Assembly: GCA_003243975.1 (NCBI GenBank) | Contig: QHBJ01000040.1 | Coordinates: 62,001-126,000, forward strand | Source of the DNA: Candidatus Meridianibacter frigidus | GTDB lineage: Bacteria > Vulcanimicrobiota > Vulcanimicrobiia > Vulcanimicrobiales > Vulcanimicrobiaceae | DNA: 64,000 bases | Direction of reading: 5' to 3' | In this document: positions 36,550 to 45,710 of the stretch, one piece after another | Numbering within the stretch: the stretch's first letter is position 1 | Layout of the letters: each line of letters opens with the position of its first letter | Notes under the pieces: model-generated | What the model saw: the letters and a program-made list of their open reading frames with translations, nothing else | Told to the model about the DNA's origin: nothing | The model's database searches: none | Made by a program: the position numbers and the translations under genes

Positions 36550-36720
36550 ATGGAAGTACGCATAGCTCCAGGGGAGACTATCGAGAGCGCGCTGCGCCGT
36601 TTTAAGAAAGCCACCCAGAAGGCCGGCGTTCTCGCCGAGGCGCGCAAGCACGAACACTACGAGAAGCCCAGCGTCCGCCGCAAGAAAAAATCGGCTGCTG
36701 CCCGCAAACGCCGCACCTAG
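36550..36720 (+). CDS. rpsU: 30S ribosomal protein S21
   Basis: A 56-residue basic small-subunit protein. It begins [20 protein letters not shown], then [24 protein letters not shown], the S21 signature, and ends in an Arg/Lys-rich tail. The ATG at 36550 has a strong GGGAGGG ribosome-binding site about 12 nt upstream; the ATG at 36545 is in a frame that stops after six codons. yqeY begins directly after the stop, an arrangement common in Firmicutes. S21 acts near the anti-Shine-Dalgarno in initiation. Confidence 0.96.
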   Translation: MEVRIAPGETIESALRRFKKATQKAGVLAEARKHEHYEKPSVRRKKKSAAARKRRT

Positions 36721-37164
36721 TTGGGCGAGCTGAAGGACCGCATCCAAGCCGACATGGTGGCTGCGATGAAATCCAGGGATCAGCTTCGGGTCGACACATT
36801 ACGATCGGCCCTTTCCGGGTTCACGTACAAGCGCACGGAGGCCGGTGTGGATCTCTCCGATGCCGACGAATCGGGCGTAGTTCGCAAGCAGGTGAAACAA
36901 CGCGGTGATTCGATCACGGAGTACCGCAAGGCCGATCGCGCCGATCTGGCCGAGAGAGAGCAGGCCGAACGCGACATCCTAATGGCCTATCTGCCGGCGG
37001 CCAAATCCGAAGACGAAGTGCGGGAAATCGTTCGCAATGCGATCGCAGCGATTCCCGAGGACGGGCGAAACCAGGGCGTGGTGATGAAAGCCGTCATGGC
37101 GCAACTCAAAGGTGAGACCGACGGCAACCTCGTGCGGCAGATCGTCGTTCAAGAGCTGGGATAG
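36721..37164 (+). CDS. yqeY: YqeY/GatB-like protein
   Basis: A 147-residue helical protein related to the tRNA-binding C-terminal domain of the GatB amidotransferase subunit. Blocks DMVAAMKSRDQLRVDTLRSAL and ERDILMAYLPAAKSEDEV are typical, as is the tail MKAVMAQLKGETDGNLVRQIV. The function in bacteria is unknown; a role near tRNA is only inferred from the GatB relation. TTG at 36721 directly follows the rpsU stop, so the two genes are co-expressed. Confidence 0.93.
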   Translation: MGELKDRIQADMVAAMKSRDQLRVDTLRSALSGFTYKRTEAGVDLSDADESGVVRKQVKQRGDSITEYRKADRADLAEREQAERDILMAYLPAAKSEDEVREIVRNAIAAIPEDGRNQGVVMKAVMAQLKGETDGNLVRQIVVQELG

Positions 37165-37197
37165 GCCCCCGCGTAACTTCCGTTAATATAGGCGGTA

Positions 37198-38529
37198 GTG
37201 ACGGGTATGCTTGGATCGGTGCCGCTGCGAATACTCTTCGGGCTTTTCATGGTGGCCGGAGTTTTTGGTATGGCGCGTGGTGTGCGCGCGGCCGGATCGT
37301 CCGGAAACGTCGTGGTGATTCCCATTCACGGAACCATCGACACCGGAATGGCGCATCTGGTTCAGCGCAGCATCGAGGAAGCAAACCGCACAGGTGCGCG
37401 CGCGATCATCTTCGATGTCAATACCTTCGGCGGCTTGGTCGACGCGGCTACCGAAATTCGCGACGCCGTTTTCCGTTCGAAAGTCCCGGTGATTGCGTAC
37501 GTCTCGGAGCGAGCTTGGTCGGCGGGCGCGCTGATTACTTTAAGCGCACCGAGCGTTGCGATGGCCCCGGGCGCCAGCATTGGCGCGGCGCAACCCATTC
37601 CCCATGACGTGAAAACCGTCTCCGCGCTGCGCGGCGAATTCGAATCCACGGCCCTGCGCAACCATCGCGACGCAAAGCTGGCGGCGGCCATGGTCGACGT
37701 CAACGCGGACGCGCCGCAGTATAAATCGCACGGTGCCATTCTGACGCTCAATGCTCGGGACGCGCAACGGGCGCACATATCCGATCGAATCGACAACTCC
37801 CTGGACGATGTCTTGCGGGACAACCATCTCGAAGGTGCAACCGTGCAAACCGTTGACTACACGTTCGGCGAGCAGGTTGCGCGTTTCGCCACTAGCCCCG
37901 TGGTCAGCGGTCTACTGCTGACCGTCGGCATGCTGGGGCTGATGCTCGAAATGCAGACGCTGCACGGCATTGCAGGCTTGATCGGCGTACTGGCCTTCGG
38001 CCTGTTCTTCGGCACGCACATCTACGCCGGATTTAGCAACGGCCTCGTCATCGCGCTGGCGGTCCTGGGGTTCTTTGGAATCCTGTGGGAGCTGCACGTC
38101 GTTCCGGGGCACGGCGCGCCGGGAATACTGGGCGGCATCGCCCTGCTCTTAGCCGTGCTGCTAGCGTTCGGCATTCCTTTTTTCTTTAACGCCGTGCAGA
38201 CCATCGCGACGTCGATCGTTCTCACCGTCATCCTGTTCTGGATCGCGACGCGCGTATTTCCGGAGAACGCCTTCATGAAAAAACTGACCTTCGCAGCAGT
38301 GCAGGGACCCGACTACGTCGCCAGCCGGGATAATACGTTCTTGCGCGGTCGCGTCGGCACCGCAACTTCTTTTCTGCGGCCGGCGGGAGTAGCGCTCATC
38401 GACGGCTTGCGGGTTGACGTCTTGACCCAGGGCAATTTCCTCCCCGCCGGAACGCCACTGCGGGTAACGCGCGTCGAAGGGGCCCGCGTGTTCGTCGAAC
38501 CTATAACGCATCCTGAGCTCAAGGAGTAA
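37198..38529 (+). CDS. NfeD-type membrane serine protease
   Basis: A full-length NfeD1 protein of 443 residues. A signal/anchor is followed by a ClpP-like protease domain (VVVIPIHGTIDTGMAHLVQRS, ARAIIFDVNTFGGLVDAA, catalytic Ser in RAWSAGALITLSAP). A cluster of four or five helices follows, then a C-terminal OB-fold NfeD domain (GRVGTATSFLRPAGVALIDG). In archaea the family cleaves stomatin; in bacteria it partners with flotillins. The next gene is a flotillin, so the pairing is intact. GTG start at 37198. Confidence 0.93.
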   Translation: MTGMLGSVPLRILFGLFMVAGVFGMARGVRAAGSSGNVVVIPIHGTIDTGMAHLVQRSIEEANRTGARAIIFDVNTFGGLVDAATEIRDAVFRSKVPVIAYVSERAWSAGALITLSAPSVAMAPGASIGAAQPIPHDVKTVSALRGEFESTALRNHRDAKLAAAMVDVNADAPQYKSHGAILTLNARDAQRAHISDRIDNSLDDVLRDNHLEGATVQTVDYTFGEQVARFATSPVVSGLLLTVGMLGLMLEMQTLHGIAGLIGVLAFGLFFGTHIYAGFSNGLVIALAVLGFFGILWELHVVPGHGAPGILGGIALLLAVLLAFGIPFFFNAVQTIATSIVLTVILFWIATRVFPENAFMKKLTFAAVQGPDYVASRDNTFLRGRVGTATSFLRPAGVALIDGLRVDVLTQGNFLPAGTPLRVTRVEGARVFVEPITHPELKE

Positions 38530-38532
38530 TTC

Positions 38533-39546
38533 GTGGTCTTTTTCTCAATCGGTACGCTGCTCATTTTCTTTGTTATTGTCGTACTGTTTTTTATGTTCTT
38601 GTACTACTTTCCGATCGGGCTCTGGATTCGAACCATCGCTGCCGGCGTTTCGCTTTCGATCGTCTCACTTATTCGCATGCGGCTCATCGGCATTCCACCG
38701 AGCGTTATCGTGAACAATCTCGTACGCGCGCGCAAGGCGGGCCTGGCACTAACCGTCGACCAGATGCAGTCGCACTTCCTGGCCGGCGGTAACGTCGAGA
38801 ATGTGGTTCTCGCCATGATCGCAGCCCAACGAGCCGAAATTCCGCTGGAGTGGCAGCGTGCAGCAGCCATCGACCTGGCGGGGCGCAACGTTCTGGAAGC
38901 GCTCCAGACGTCGGTAAATCCAAAGGTCATCGAAACCCCGATTTTCCAAGGCGTAGCCCAAAACGGAATTCAGCTGAACGTAAAAGCGCGCATCACCGTG
39001 CGCAGCAATCTGGACCGCTATGTCGGCGGTGCGGGCGAGCCAACCATCGTCGCACGCGTTGGAGAAGGTGTCGTCTCCGCCGTCGGTGCGGCCGTCGATC
39101 ACAAGGAAGTGTTGGAGTATCCAGATCGCATCTCCAAGGCCGTTCTCGCCAAAGGTTTGGACGCGGGGACGGCTTTTGAGATCGTTTCCATCGATATTGC
39201 GGACGTTGATGTCGGCAAGAACATCGGTGCCGAATTGCAGATGTCGCAAGCCGAAGCGGACCGTCGCATCGCTCAGGCCAAGGCGTCGGAACGCCAATAC
39301 GCCGCACAGGCCGGCGAACAGGAGCAGAAAGCCGAAACGCAAGCGATGCGCGCCAAAGTCGTAGAGGCGGAGGCGTCCATTCCGATGGCAATTGCGGAAG
39401 CTTTTCGCGCGGGCAACCTCGGCGTTATGGATTACTATCGCCTCAACAATATCAAAGCCGACACGGAGATGCGCGGCGCTATCGGTGGCACCGTCGACAA
39501 GAGCGCGGAAGCGCCGCCCTCCGGCCCGCCACCCCCACCCAAGTGA
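38533..39546 (+). CDS. floA: Flotillin-like membrane scaffold
   Basis: A 337-residue FloA-type protein. One N-terminal hairpin anchor ([22 protein letters not shown]) is followed by the SPFH-like block [26 protein letters not shown] and an Ala/Glu-rich coiled coil ([22 protein letters not shown]). It organises membrane microdomains with NfeD. The C terminus ends in a short Pro/Ser-rich stretch. GTG start at 38533, 3 nt after the NfeD stop. Confidence 0.95.
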   Translation: MVFFSIGTLLIFFVIVVLFFMFLYYFPIGLWIRTIAAGVSLSIVSLIRMRLIGIPPSVIVNNLVRARKAGLALTVDQMQSHFLAGGNVENVVLAMIAAQRAEIPLEWQRAAAIDLAGRNVLEALQTSVNPKVIETPIFQGVAQNGIQLNVKARITVRSNLDRYVGGAGEPTIVARVGEGVVSAVGAAVDHKEVLEYPDRISKAVLAKGLDAGTAFEIVSIDIADVDVGKNIGAELQMSQAEADRRIAQAKASERQYAAQAGEQEQKAETQAMRAKVVEAEASIPMAIAEAFRAGNLGVMDYYRLNNIKADTEMRGAIGGTVDKSAEAPPSGPPPPPK

Positions 39547-39690
39547 GTTTGCGTAAGCGGAACGCCTTCTCATGATAATGTTGTTTCGCGCTCCCACGGG
39601 GAATGTTGACGTGTTGGTAATGAACAGCGCGCGATGGTTTGGGGGCCCGAGCTCAGCTGGGGGGCGTGGAGCTAGGCGAAACGCCTTATA

Positions 39691-40083
39691 ATGGAAGAGA
39701 TAATAAGCGCCGCCCTTGAGGCATTTACCGCAAATGCGAAAAAGGCGCAGGAGCGTTCGGGCATGGGTGACGAGCGCTACGAGCGTATCTTGGCCGAGTT
39801 GCAGGCGCGTTCGGCGGCACGGAGCGGCGCGCCACCAATCGTGCCGCAAGCTCCGGCGCAGCCCTCCGCCGAGCAGGCCCAAACTCGCCCGCGGCCGCAG
39901 CCCATTGCACCTCAGAAGCCCGTGATTGTCGCGGCGGCCGCCGCGCGGGGGAGCGTTCTGCAAGGTCTGCTGGAAGATGGGAACAGTTTATTGCGAGCGG
40001 TTGTGGCAGCAGAACTGCTAAGTCTGCCACTCGCACTGCGGGAGAGCACCAACTGGCAGATCAAACCACGCAACAATCCATAG
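39691..40083 (+). CDS. Small protein with Pro/Gln-rich middle, unknown
   Basis: A 130-residue protein of unknown function. Residues 1-45 form a charged helix (SAALEAFTANAKKAQERSGMG, ERYERILAELQARSA). A Pro/Gln/Arg linker follows, then a C-terminal helix (SVLQGLLEDGNSLLRAVVAAELL) and REST. It has no signal peptide. Its end overlaps the start of phoH by 31 nt if phoH begins at CTG 40053, which suggests coupling. A TATAAT sequence overlaps its start codon and is not a usable -10 for this gene. Confidence 0.65.
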   Translation: MEEIISAALEAFTANAKKAQERSGMGDERYERILAELQARSAARSGAPPIVPQAPAQPSAEQAQTRPRPQPIAPQKPVIVAAAAARGSVLQGLLEDGNSLLRAVVAAELLSLPLALRESTNWQIKPRNNP

Positions 40084-41009
40084 ACCTCGCAGGTCTGTCC
40101 GAACACATCCGGCTCTTCGGCCAATTCGACGAAAATCTGTCGGCGCTTGAGAAAACGCTCCCAGTAACTGTCCGAGTCCAGGGAAATGAGATCATCGTCG
40201 CCGGCGAACGCCGCGCGGTGGCGTCCGCGCAGAAGATTCTCGAACGCCTGCTGGCCGCGGCGAAGAACGGCAGCATGCTGACGCCGGACGACGTTTCGTT
40301 TGCGGCGCACGACGTAATGGAAAACCGTGCACTCGCCTTACCGCAGACGGTATTTCAGACGCAGCGGGGCCGGGAAATTCGACCGAAAACACGCGGCCAG
40401 GCGGAATTTGTCCAATCGATCGACAGCCACACGCTTACGTTCGGAATCGGGCCGGCCGGTACGGGCAAAACGTTCTTGGCGGTGGTCATGGCGGTTCGCG
40501 CACTGCGTGACCGCAACGTAACTCGTGTGGTTCTATCGCGGCCGGCTGTCGAGGCAGGCGAGAAGCTGGGTTTTCTGCCCGGCGATTTGAAGGAAAAGGT
40601 GGACCCATACTTGCGCCCGTTATATGATGCGCTGCGCGCAGTGCTCGATGACGCCGTTATCGCCAAGTACCAGGAACGCGAAATCATTGAAGTCGCGCCG
40701 CTGGCCTACATGCGCGGGCGCACGCTTTCAGATGCGTTCGTGATCCTGGATGAGGCCCAGAATGCCACTCGCGACCAACTCAAGATGTTCCTTACGCGGC
40801 TGGGCGCAAACTCCAAAATGATCGTAAATGGTGACGTCACGCAGATCGACTTGCCGCGCGGAGCCATATGCGGGCTGCTGGAGGTTCCAAGGTTGTTCTC
40901 ACAGGTCGCAGACGTTGGTATCGTGCAGCTTAACGAAACCGACGTCGTGCGACACCCACTCGTTAGCTCGATTATTCGCGCCTACACAGCGGCTGACGAA
41001 ACCGCTTGA
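40053..41009 (+). CDS. phoH: PhoH-family ATPase, non-AUG start
   Basis: About 318 residues. The N-terminal KH-like block SEHIRLFGQFDENLSALEKT, with RVQGNEIIVAGERR, precedes the ATPase domain with Walker A GPAGTGKTFLAV and Walker B FVILDEAQNATRDQL. PhoH-like proteins act in RNA metabolism, probably with YbeY, whose gene follows with overlap. The N-terminal domain is conserved but has no ATG, GTG or TTG; the first ordinary start (GTG 40218) cuts it off. CTG at 40053 has GGGAGAG six nucleotides upstream, so I use it. Confidence 0.9.
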   Translation: MADQTTQQSIDLAGLSEHIRLFGQFDENLSALEKTLPVTVRVQGNEIIVAGERRAVASAQKILERLLAAAKNGSMLTPDDVSFAAHDVMENRALALPQTVFQTQRGREIRPKTRGQAEFVQSIDSHTLTFGIGPAGTGKTFLAVVMAVRALRDRNVTRVVLSRPAVEAGEKLGFLPGDLKEKVDPYLRPLYDALRAVLDDAVIAKYQEREIIEVAPLAYMRGRTLSDAFVILDEAQNATRDQLKMFLTRLGANSKMIVNGDVTQIDLPRGAICGLLEVPRLFSQVADVGIVQLNETDVVRHPLVSSIIRAYTAADETA

Positions 41010-41464
41010 TCTACTATCGCAACACGGTCCGCGGGAGCGGACTGGTTGCGCACGAGGTAAAGGCCACCGCAAAGACGCTGCTGGATGCTCTCGGCGAGCG
41101 GAACTCAACGCTCTCCCTCTCGCTGGTGGACGATCGGGAGATTCAAGAGCTCAACCGCGCTCATCGCGGCTTCGATAAGGCCACCGACGTCTTGAGCTTT
41201 CCACTATGGAGCCCAGGCGAAACGCGAAGCCAGCAGCACCCGGAGCGATTGCTTGGTGACGTGGTGATTAGCGTTGAGACGGCGCGACGCCAAGCCGCCG
41301 CGTACGATGCCCCGCTCAAAGACGAAGTCAGCCGGCTGCTCATTCATGGGCTTCTGCATGTCATGGGACACGATCATGAAGAAGCCGAAGAACGCGAGCG
41401 CATGCAAACGGAAGAGCGGCGCTTGGCGGGCGCCATTGGGATGCCGTGGCCGTACGATGATTGA
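41006..41464 (+). CDS. ybeY: Endoribonuclease YbeY
   Basis: A zinc endoribonuclease of 152 residues needed for 16S rRNA maturation and ribosome quality control. The zinc site is complete in HGLLHVMGHDHEE (H-x3-H-x5-H). Upstream, ATDVLSFPLW is the usual family block. TTG at 41006 overlaps the phoH TGA (TTGA). The conserved phoH-ybeY-dgkA order seen in Firmicutes is kept here. Confidence 0.96.
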   Translation: MIYYRNTVRGSGLVAHEVKATAKTLLDALGERNSTLSLSLVDDREIQELNRAHRGFDKATDVLSFPLWSPGETRSQQHPERLLGDVVISVETARRQAAAYDAPLKDEVSRLLIHGLLHVMGHDHEEAEERERMQTEERRLAGAIGMPWPYDD

Positions 41465-42215
41465 ACCCGAAAAAGACGCGCCTCGCCCGCAGGGCTATCG
41501 GCGCATTAGCGAAAGTAAAATCTGGCGCAGCTTCCACCACGCGTTTAACGGCATCATGTACGCCGCAAAGACGCAACTCAACATGCGCCTTCATCTCGTG
41601 GCGGCTGCGCTCGTCTTGGGCGCGACACTGGCTTTACGTCTGGACCGCGTGTACGTTATTGCCATCGTCATTATCGTTGCGGTCGTTGTGGCGCTCGAAT
41701 TGCTCAACACTGCGGTCGAAGCGCTGGTAGACTTGCTCACCGTCGCGCATCACCCGCTCGCGAAGACCGCCAAGGATGCCTCGGCGGGAGCCGTGCTGGT
41801 CGCATCCATAGCTGCCGTTATCGTCGGGTACTTAGTCTTTTACGAAGGCATCTTTTCAGCCGGTCCGCGCGTCTACACCGCGCTCGCTTCCGTGCCGGCC
41901 AACACCGTCTTCATCATCTTGGCGATCGTGGCAATCGGGACCATCTTTGCGAAGGCATATACCGGACGCGGCTCGGCGCTGCAGGGCGGAGCGGTGTCCG
42001 GACACTCCGCGATCGCCTTTGCGATGGCGACCATTCTCGCGCTCTACTATCAGAAGCCGCTTGTGGCATTGCTCGCGCTCGGACTGGCCGGACTGGTCGC
42101 GCAGAGCCGGGTCGAAGCTGGAATTCACTCGGCGTTCGAGGTTGGTTGGGGTGCTCTGTTGGGCGTGCTCGTGACGTTGGCCGCTTACGTGCTCATCCGC
42201 CCCCATGTGCTATAA
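41457..42215 (+). CDS. DgkA-PAP2 fusion (undecaprenol kinase / lipid phosphatase)
   Basis: A 252-residue membrane protein with two enzyme domains. Residues 20-130 are a DgkA-type lipid kinase (FNGIMYAAKTQLNMRLH, catalytic ALELLNTAVEALVDL and LAKTAKDASAGAVL). Residues 145-250 are a PAP2-like domain, with SGHSA at 181-185 and SRVEAGIHS at 217-225; the first PAP2 motif (KX6RP) is not evident and the last Asp is Glu. In Firmicutes DgkA phosphorylates undecaprenol. The fusion would put phosphorylation and dephosphorylation of the carrier lipid in one protein. ATG 41457 overlaps ybeY by 8 nt. Confidence 0.9.
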   Translation: MIEPEKDAPRPQGYRRISESKIWRSFHHAFNGIMYAAKTQLNMRLHLVAAALVLGATLALRLDRVYVIAIVIIVAVVVALELLNTAVEALVDLLTVAHHPLAKTAKDASAGAVLVASIAAVIVGYLVFYEGIFSAGPRVYTALASVPANTVFIILAIVAIGTIFAKAYTGRGSALQGGAVSGHSAIAFAMATILALYYQKPLVALLALGLAGLVAQSRVEAGIHSAFEVGWGALLGVLVTLAAYVLIRPHVL

Positions 42216-43567
42216 TGGCCCCGCTCATGACCACCGGTAGCATCAGCTGGCTCGATATCACGGCACTTCTGGTGCTGGTTTGCCTGGCTGCATTCTTTGC
42301 TGCCTCCGAGGCCGCGCTGGTTTCGCTGACCCGGTTGCGAGCGCGGGGCATGCTGGAGCGCGGGATCCGCCGGGCCGATGCTGTTATCAAGCTGCTGGAC
42401 GATCGCAATAAGTTCCTCACCTCAATCCTGGTCGGGAATACCATCGTCTTGCTTGCCGCCGATTCACTTTCGACCTACGTATTCTTGAAGGCCGGATTGC
42501 CCGACGCCGCGCTACTTTCGACCGTCGTCATGACGGTGCTCTTTCTGCTCTTCGGCGAAATCATTCCCAAGACCGTGGCGGTTTCCGACAGCGACCGTTG
42601 GTCCTTGCGGCTGGCGCCACTCATGCTCCGCGCGGCTTGGTTTATGACCCCCCTCGTGCGCAGCTTTACATGGCTGACCGATCTCATCCTCAAACCGTTT
42701 GGAATACCGGCACACGCACGCCAGCTGTTCGTAACCGAAGAGGATATTCGCACGCTCGTCAACGTGGGCGCCGAGCAGAAAGTTTTGCAGGAAGAAGAAC
42801 GCGAGATGATCCATTCGGTCATCGAGTTCGGCGACACGATCGTGCGCGAAGTAATGACGCCCCGGCGCGACGTTGTCGCCGTCTCTGTAGAGGAATCGCC
42901 CCGGCGTGCGCTCGATCTGGTCATTGCCGAGGGCTATTCCAAGTTGCCGGTCTATGAAGAAACCAAGGACGACATCATCGGCGTCGTGCACGACCGTGAG
43001 TTGCTGATCGCTTTGGCCAACGGAACCCTCGCGACCACTCCCTTGCGCACCCTGCAGCGTCCGGTTGCTCACGTCCCGGAGAATAAGAAAATCGCCGAGC
43101 TGTTGCGCGAAATGCAACGGGCAAAATTTTCGCTCGCGATCGTAGTTGACGAGTACGGCGGGACCGCGGGTCTAGTGACGATGGAAGACCTGCTTGAGGA
43201 AATCGTCGGCGAGATTCGCGACGAGCACGACGAAGGCGAAGAAGAACCGATCCGCATCGTTTCCGCGGACGAAGCGGTCGTGGACGCGGGCACCAATATT
43301 GAAGATGTGAATGCCAAGCTCGGCACTCGCCTGCCACACGAAGAGTTTGAAACGATCGGCGGTTACACCGTCGGCCTCTTTGGGCGTTTGCCGAAAGAGG
43401 GCGAAGAGACGACGGCCGGGGATCACACGCGCCTGAAGGTCGAACGCACGCGCGGCAAACGGATCCTCTCGGTGCGCGTCTACTGCAACGGTCAGGTACC
43501 GGGGGAAGCGGCAAGCGAAGTCCCCGCCCCGAACTTTAAAGCACGTGACCGGTCCCCGTACCTATAA
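42215..43567 (+). CDS. CNNM/CorC-family membrane protein (HlyC-like)
   Basis: A 450-residue protein. The DUF21/CNNM transmembrane domain (about residues 10-200, with LVCLAAFFAASEAALVSLTR and LVGNTIVLLAADSLSTYVF) is followed by two CBS domains (VMTPRRDVVAVSVEE, YEETKDDIIGVVHDRELL) and a CorC_HlyC domain (AVVDAGTNIEDVNAKLGTRLP). Family members affect magnesium or other cation efflux and are sometimes annotated hemolysin. ATG 42215 overlaps the preceding stop by one base. Role here is inferred only from the family. Confidence 0.95.
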   Translation: MAPLMTTGSISWLDITALLVLVCLAAFFAASEAALVSLTRLRARGMLERGIRRADAVIKLLDDRNKFLTSILVGNTIVLLAADSLSTYVFLKAGLPDAALLSTVVMTVLFLLFGEIIPKTVAVSDSDRWSLRLAPLMLRAAWFMTPLVRSFTWLTDLILKPFGIPAHARQLFVTEEDIRTLVNVGAEQKVLQEEEREMIHSVIEFGDTIVREVMTPRRDVVAVSVEESPRRALDLVIAEGYSKLPVYEETKDDIIGVVHDRELLIALANGTLATTPLRTLQRPVAHVPENKKIAELLREMQRAKFSLAIVVDEYGGTAGLVTMEDLLEEIVGEIRDEHDEGEEEPIRIVSADEAVVDAGTNIEDVNAKLGTRLPHEEFETIGGYTVGLFGRLPKEGEETTAGDHTRLKVERTRGKRILSVRVYCNGQVPGEAASEVPAPNFKARDRSPYL

Positions 43568-44276
43568 GGCCTCGGGCATCGTCCTGCATGCGCGCAATCT
43601 GGGCGAAGCCGACAAGATCATCACGCTCTTTACCGCGGAGTACGGGAAGCTGGACGCGGTCGCAAAGGGTATCCGGCGTGCGAAAAGCGCTTTTGCGGGC
43701 AGGTTAGAATTTACCAATGAAGTTGCACTCTCGCTACACCGCGGCCGCAACTTGGACATCATTACGTCGGCAGATATTCTGCGATCACACTTTAACGCAG
43801 TGGTGCAACCCGATGCATACGGCGCCGCTCATCTGATGGCCGAGCTCATCGAGTCCTTCTGCGAACCGGATCTCCCCGTTCCCGAGATTTACGCGCTGCT
43901 GCGGGGAGCACTGCAGGCGTTTGAAACCTCGCCCGATGCGCTGCGACTTCTACCGCGTTTTCAGCTGCGCATGCTCGATGCGCTGGGACTGGCGCCCGTC
44001 TGCGACCAGTGCGTGCGCTGCGGTGAGACGCTGCAAGGAGCACCTGGGTGGCTCGATCTTGACGCCGGCGGCTTGGCAGGCATGGAGTGTCACCAGGCAT
44101 GGTTGCAGGTCGTGGAATTGGACGATGAAGATGTAGAGAACTTTCGAGCACTGGCCGCGCCGAAAGCAACCTCGCAGCGCGCGACGCTTACGGCGTCTCC
44201 GCGCGCCGCAAAAGCGGTGGAAGAACTGATAAGCTATCATCTTGGGCGCCGGCCGCGCACGGTTCTCGCCCAATGA
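43545..44276 (+). CDS. recO: DNA repair protein RecO
   Basis: A 243-residue mediator that loads RecA onto gapped DNA with RecR. The OB domain (KASGIVLHARNLGEADKIITLFT) is followed by the helical bundle and the zinc-binding-like CDQCVRCGETL (CxxC followed by CxxGE). Only part of the four-Cys site is clear; a later Cys lies in AGMECHQ. GTG 43545 overlaps the CNNM gene by 23 nt. The position phoH...recO follows Firmicutes order, although era and cdd are absent. Confidence 0.93.
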   Translation: MTGPRTYKASGIVLHARNLGEADKIITLFTAEYGKLDAVAKGIRRAKSAFAGRLEFTNEVALSLHRGRNLDIITSADILRSHFNAVVQPDAYGAAHLMAELIESFCEPDLPVPEIYALLRGALQAFETSPDALRLLPRFQLRMLDALGLAPVCDQCVRCGETLQGAPGWLDLDAGGLAGMECHQAWLQVVELDDEDVENFRALAAPKATSQRATLTASPRAAKAVEELISYHLGRRPRTVLAQ

Positions 44277-44695
44277 TTCTCGCGCTGGACGTCGGGACCA
44301 GACGCATTGGTGTGGCGGGTTCGGATCCAGGGGAGAATTTTGCATTGCCTCTGCGCGTCTTCCAGCGCACCAATCTACGCGCCGACATCGATCGCATCGT
44401 AGCGATCGCAGACGAGTACGGAGCGCAGGAGTTGGTGGTGGGGGATCCGGTGGCGCTTTCGGGCCGGCGCGGGATCGCTTCCGACAAAATGGATCGCTTC
44501 GTCGAGGGGTTGCAGCGGCGGTTTTCCGGGCAAATCCATCGCGTTGATGAACGGATGACGACGGTGCAAGCGACGCGGACGCTCCTGAGTGCCGACGTTT
44601 CTCGAGCGAGGAGAAAAGCCGTCGTGGATAAGCTGGCTGCAGCGCTTATCTTGGAAACATTTCTAGCCAAGCGGAAACGGCAATCGGCCGTTTGA
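44273..44695 (+). CDS. ruvX: Holliday junction resolvase-like RuvX (YqgF)
   Basis: A 140-residue RNase H-fold nuclease. The N-terminal LALDVGTRRIGVAGSD is the family block, and the later acidic site is in DERMTTVQA and DKLAAALILETFL. YqgF takes part in 16S rRNA 5' end processing. ATG overlaps the recO stop by 4 nt. It is followed by mltG and a DUF1292 gene, a cluster known in Firmicutes as yrrK-yrzB-yrrL, although the order of the last two differs here. Confidence 0.95.
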   Translation: MILALDVGTRRIGVAGSDPGENFALPLRVFQRTNLRADIDRIVAIADEYGAQELVVGDPVALSGRRGIASDKMDRFVEGLQRRFSGQIHRVDERMTTVQATRTLLSADVSRARRKAVVDKLAAALILETFLAKRKRQSAV

Positions 44696-45702
44696 GACGG
44701 TCGTCGCGCGCGGCTACGCTCTTCATCGGAGCGATCTTCGTCGCGGTCATCGTTACCGTAGCGGTTGCGGCAGTGTGGTTTCAGCACGCCGTACGGACCG
44801 AGCGCTCGTACCCCGCGAAGATGACGCAGCTCGTCATTCCCAAGGGTTCGACCTTTTCCGAGATTACGGCGCAGTTGCAAAACGCCGCGGTTATCGGCGA
44901 TCCCCTGGCGTTTCGCATCCTGGCGCGCATTCGGCACGCCGAGGCGGACGTGCGCGCGGGGGAGTATCGTTTTGGACCCCATCAGAACGAAAGCGAGATC
45001 CTGCAACAACTCCAGAGCGGCGGTGCGCAGATCGCGGTCTGGGTCGTGATCCCGGAGGGGTTTACGAGCCGGGAGATCGCTCAGCGGCTTCAAGATGCGG
45101 GCATCGGGACGCGGGACGAGTTCGAGCGCGTGTTTCGAGGCGACTCGCTTCTGGTCGCGGGTGCGCGCACCAAGAATCTTGAGGGCTATCTCTTCCCAAG
45201 TACGTATCTCGTTCCGACCGACGCCTCGCCGCGCGCGGTTGCGCGTATCATGACGGTTGAGTTTCTCAAAGAGCTTCCTCAAGATGCAGCTGCGCGGGCG
45301 CGGGCGCTCGGCTATACGGTTCCGCAAATCGTCACGCTGGCATCGTTGATCGAGCGCGAGGCGAAAGCCGACGACGAGCGCCCGCTGATGGCGGGTGTTT
45401 ACTTCAACCGTCTGAAGCTCGGCATGCCGTTGGAGGTGGATGCCACCATCGAGTACGTCTTTCCAGAGCACAAAACCGAAATCACGCGCGCCGATCTACA
45501 GATTAATACGCCCTACAACACGTACCGCAACGTTGGGTTGCCGCCGACGCCGATCGCCAATGCGGGCCGGCCGTCGCTGTGGGCTGCGTTCCACCCGGTG
45601 CGCTCGTTATTTCTATACTACGTGTATAAAGGTAATGGACATCACGCCTTCGCAAAGACCCTTGCGGAGCATAATGCCAACGTCGCACGGTACCTAAAGT
45701 AG
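44692..45702 (+). CDS. mltG: Endolytic transglycosylase MltG
   Basis: A 336-residue, single-pass inner-membrane murein transglycosylase that terminates glycan strands. One N-terminal helix (TLFIGAIFVAVIVTVAVAAVW) anchors it; a LysM-like SUH domain (FSEITAQLQNAAVIGDPLAF) follows, and the catalytic Glu lies in LASLIEREAKADDERPLMAGV. The closing blocks PYNTYRNVGLPPTPIANAG and YYVYKGNGHHAFAKTLAEHN are typical. TTG 44692 overlaps the ruvX stop by 4 nt. Confidence 0.96.
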   Translation: MRRSSRAATLFIGAIFVAVIVTVAVAAVWFQHAVRTERSYPAKMTQLVIPKGSTFSEITAQLQNAAVIGDPLAFRILARIRHAEADVRAGEYRFGPHQNESEILQQLQSGGAQIAVWVVIPEGFTSREIAQRLQDAGIGTRDEFERVFRGDSLLVAGARTKNLEGYLFPSTYLVPTDASPRAVARIMTVEFLKELPQDAAARARALGYTVPQIVTLASLIEREAKADDERPLMAGVYFNRLKLGMPLEVDATIEYVFPEHKTEITRADLQINTPYNTYRNVGLPPTPIANAGRPSLWAAFHPVRSLFLYYVYKGNGHHAFAKTLAEHNANVARYLK

Positions 45703-45710
45703 GAGCAGAC

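Noticed and set aside
39687-39692. TATAAT near 39687 and 42211 as promoter -10 boxes
   Set aside because: Both overlap or touch start codons and have no -35 at the right distance, so they could not drive the genes beside them.
40218-41009. GTG start for phoH
   Set aside because: It removes the conserved RLFGQFDENLSALEK domain, which is in frame just upstream.
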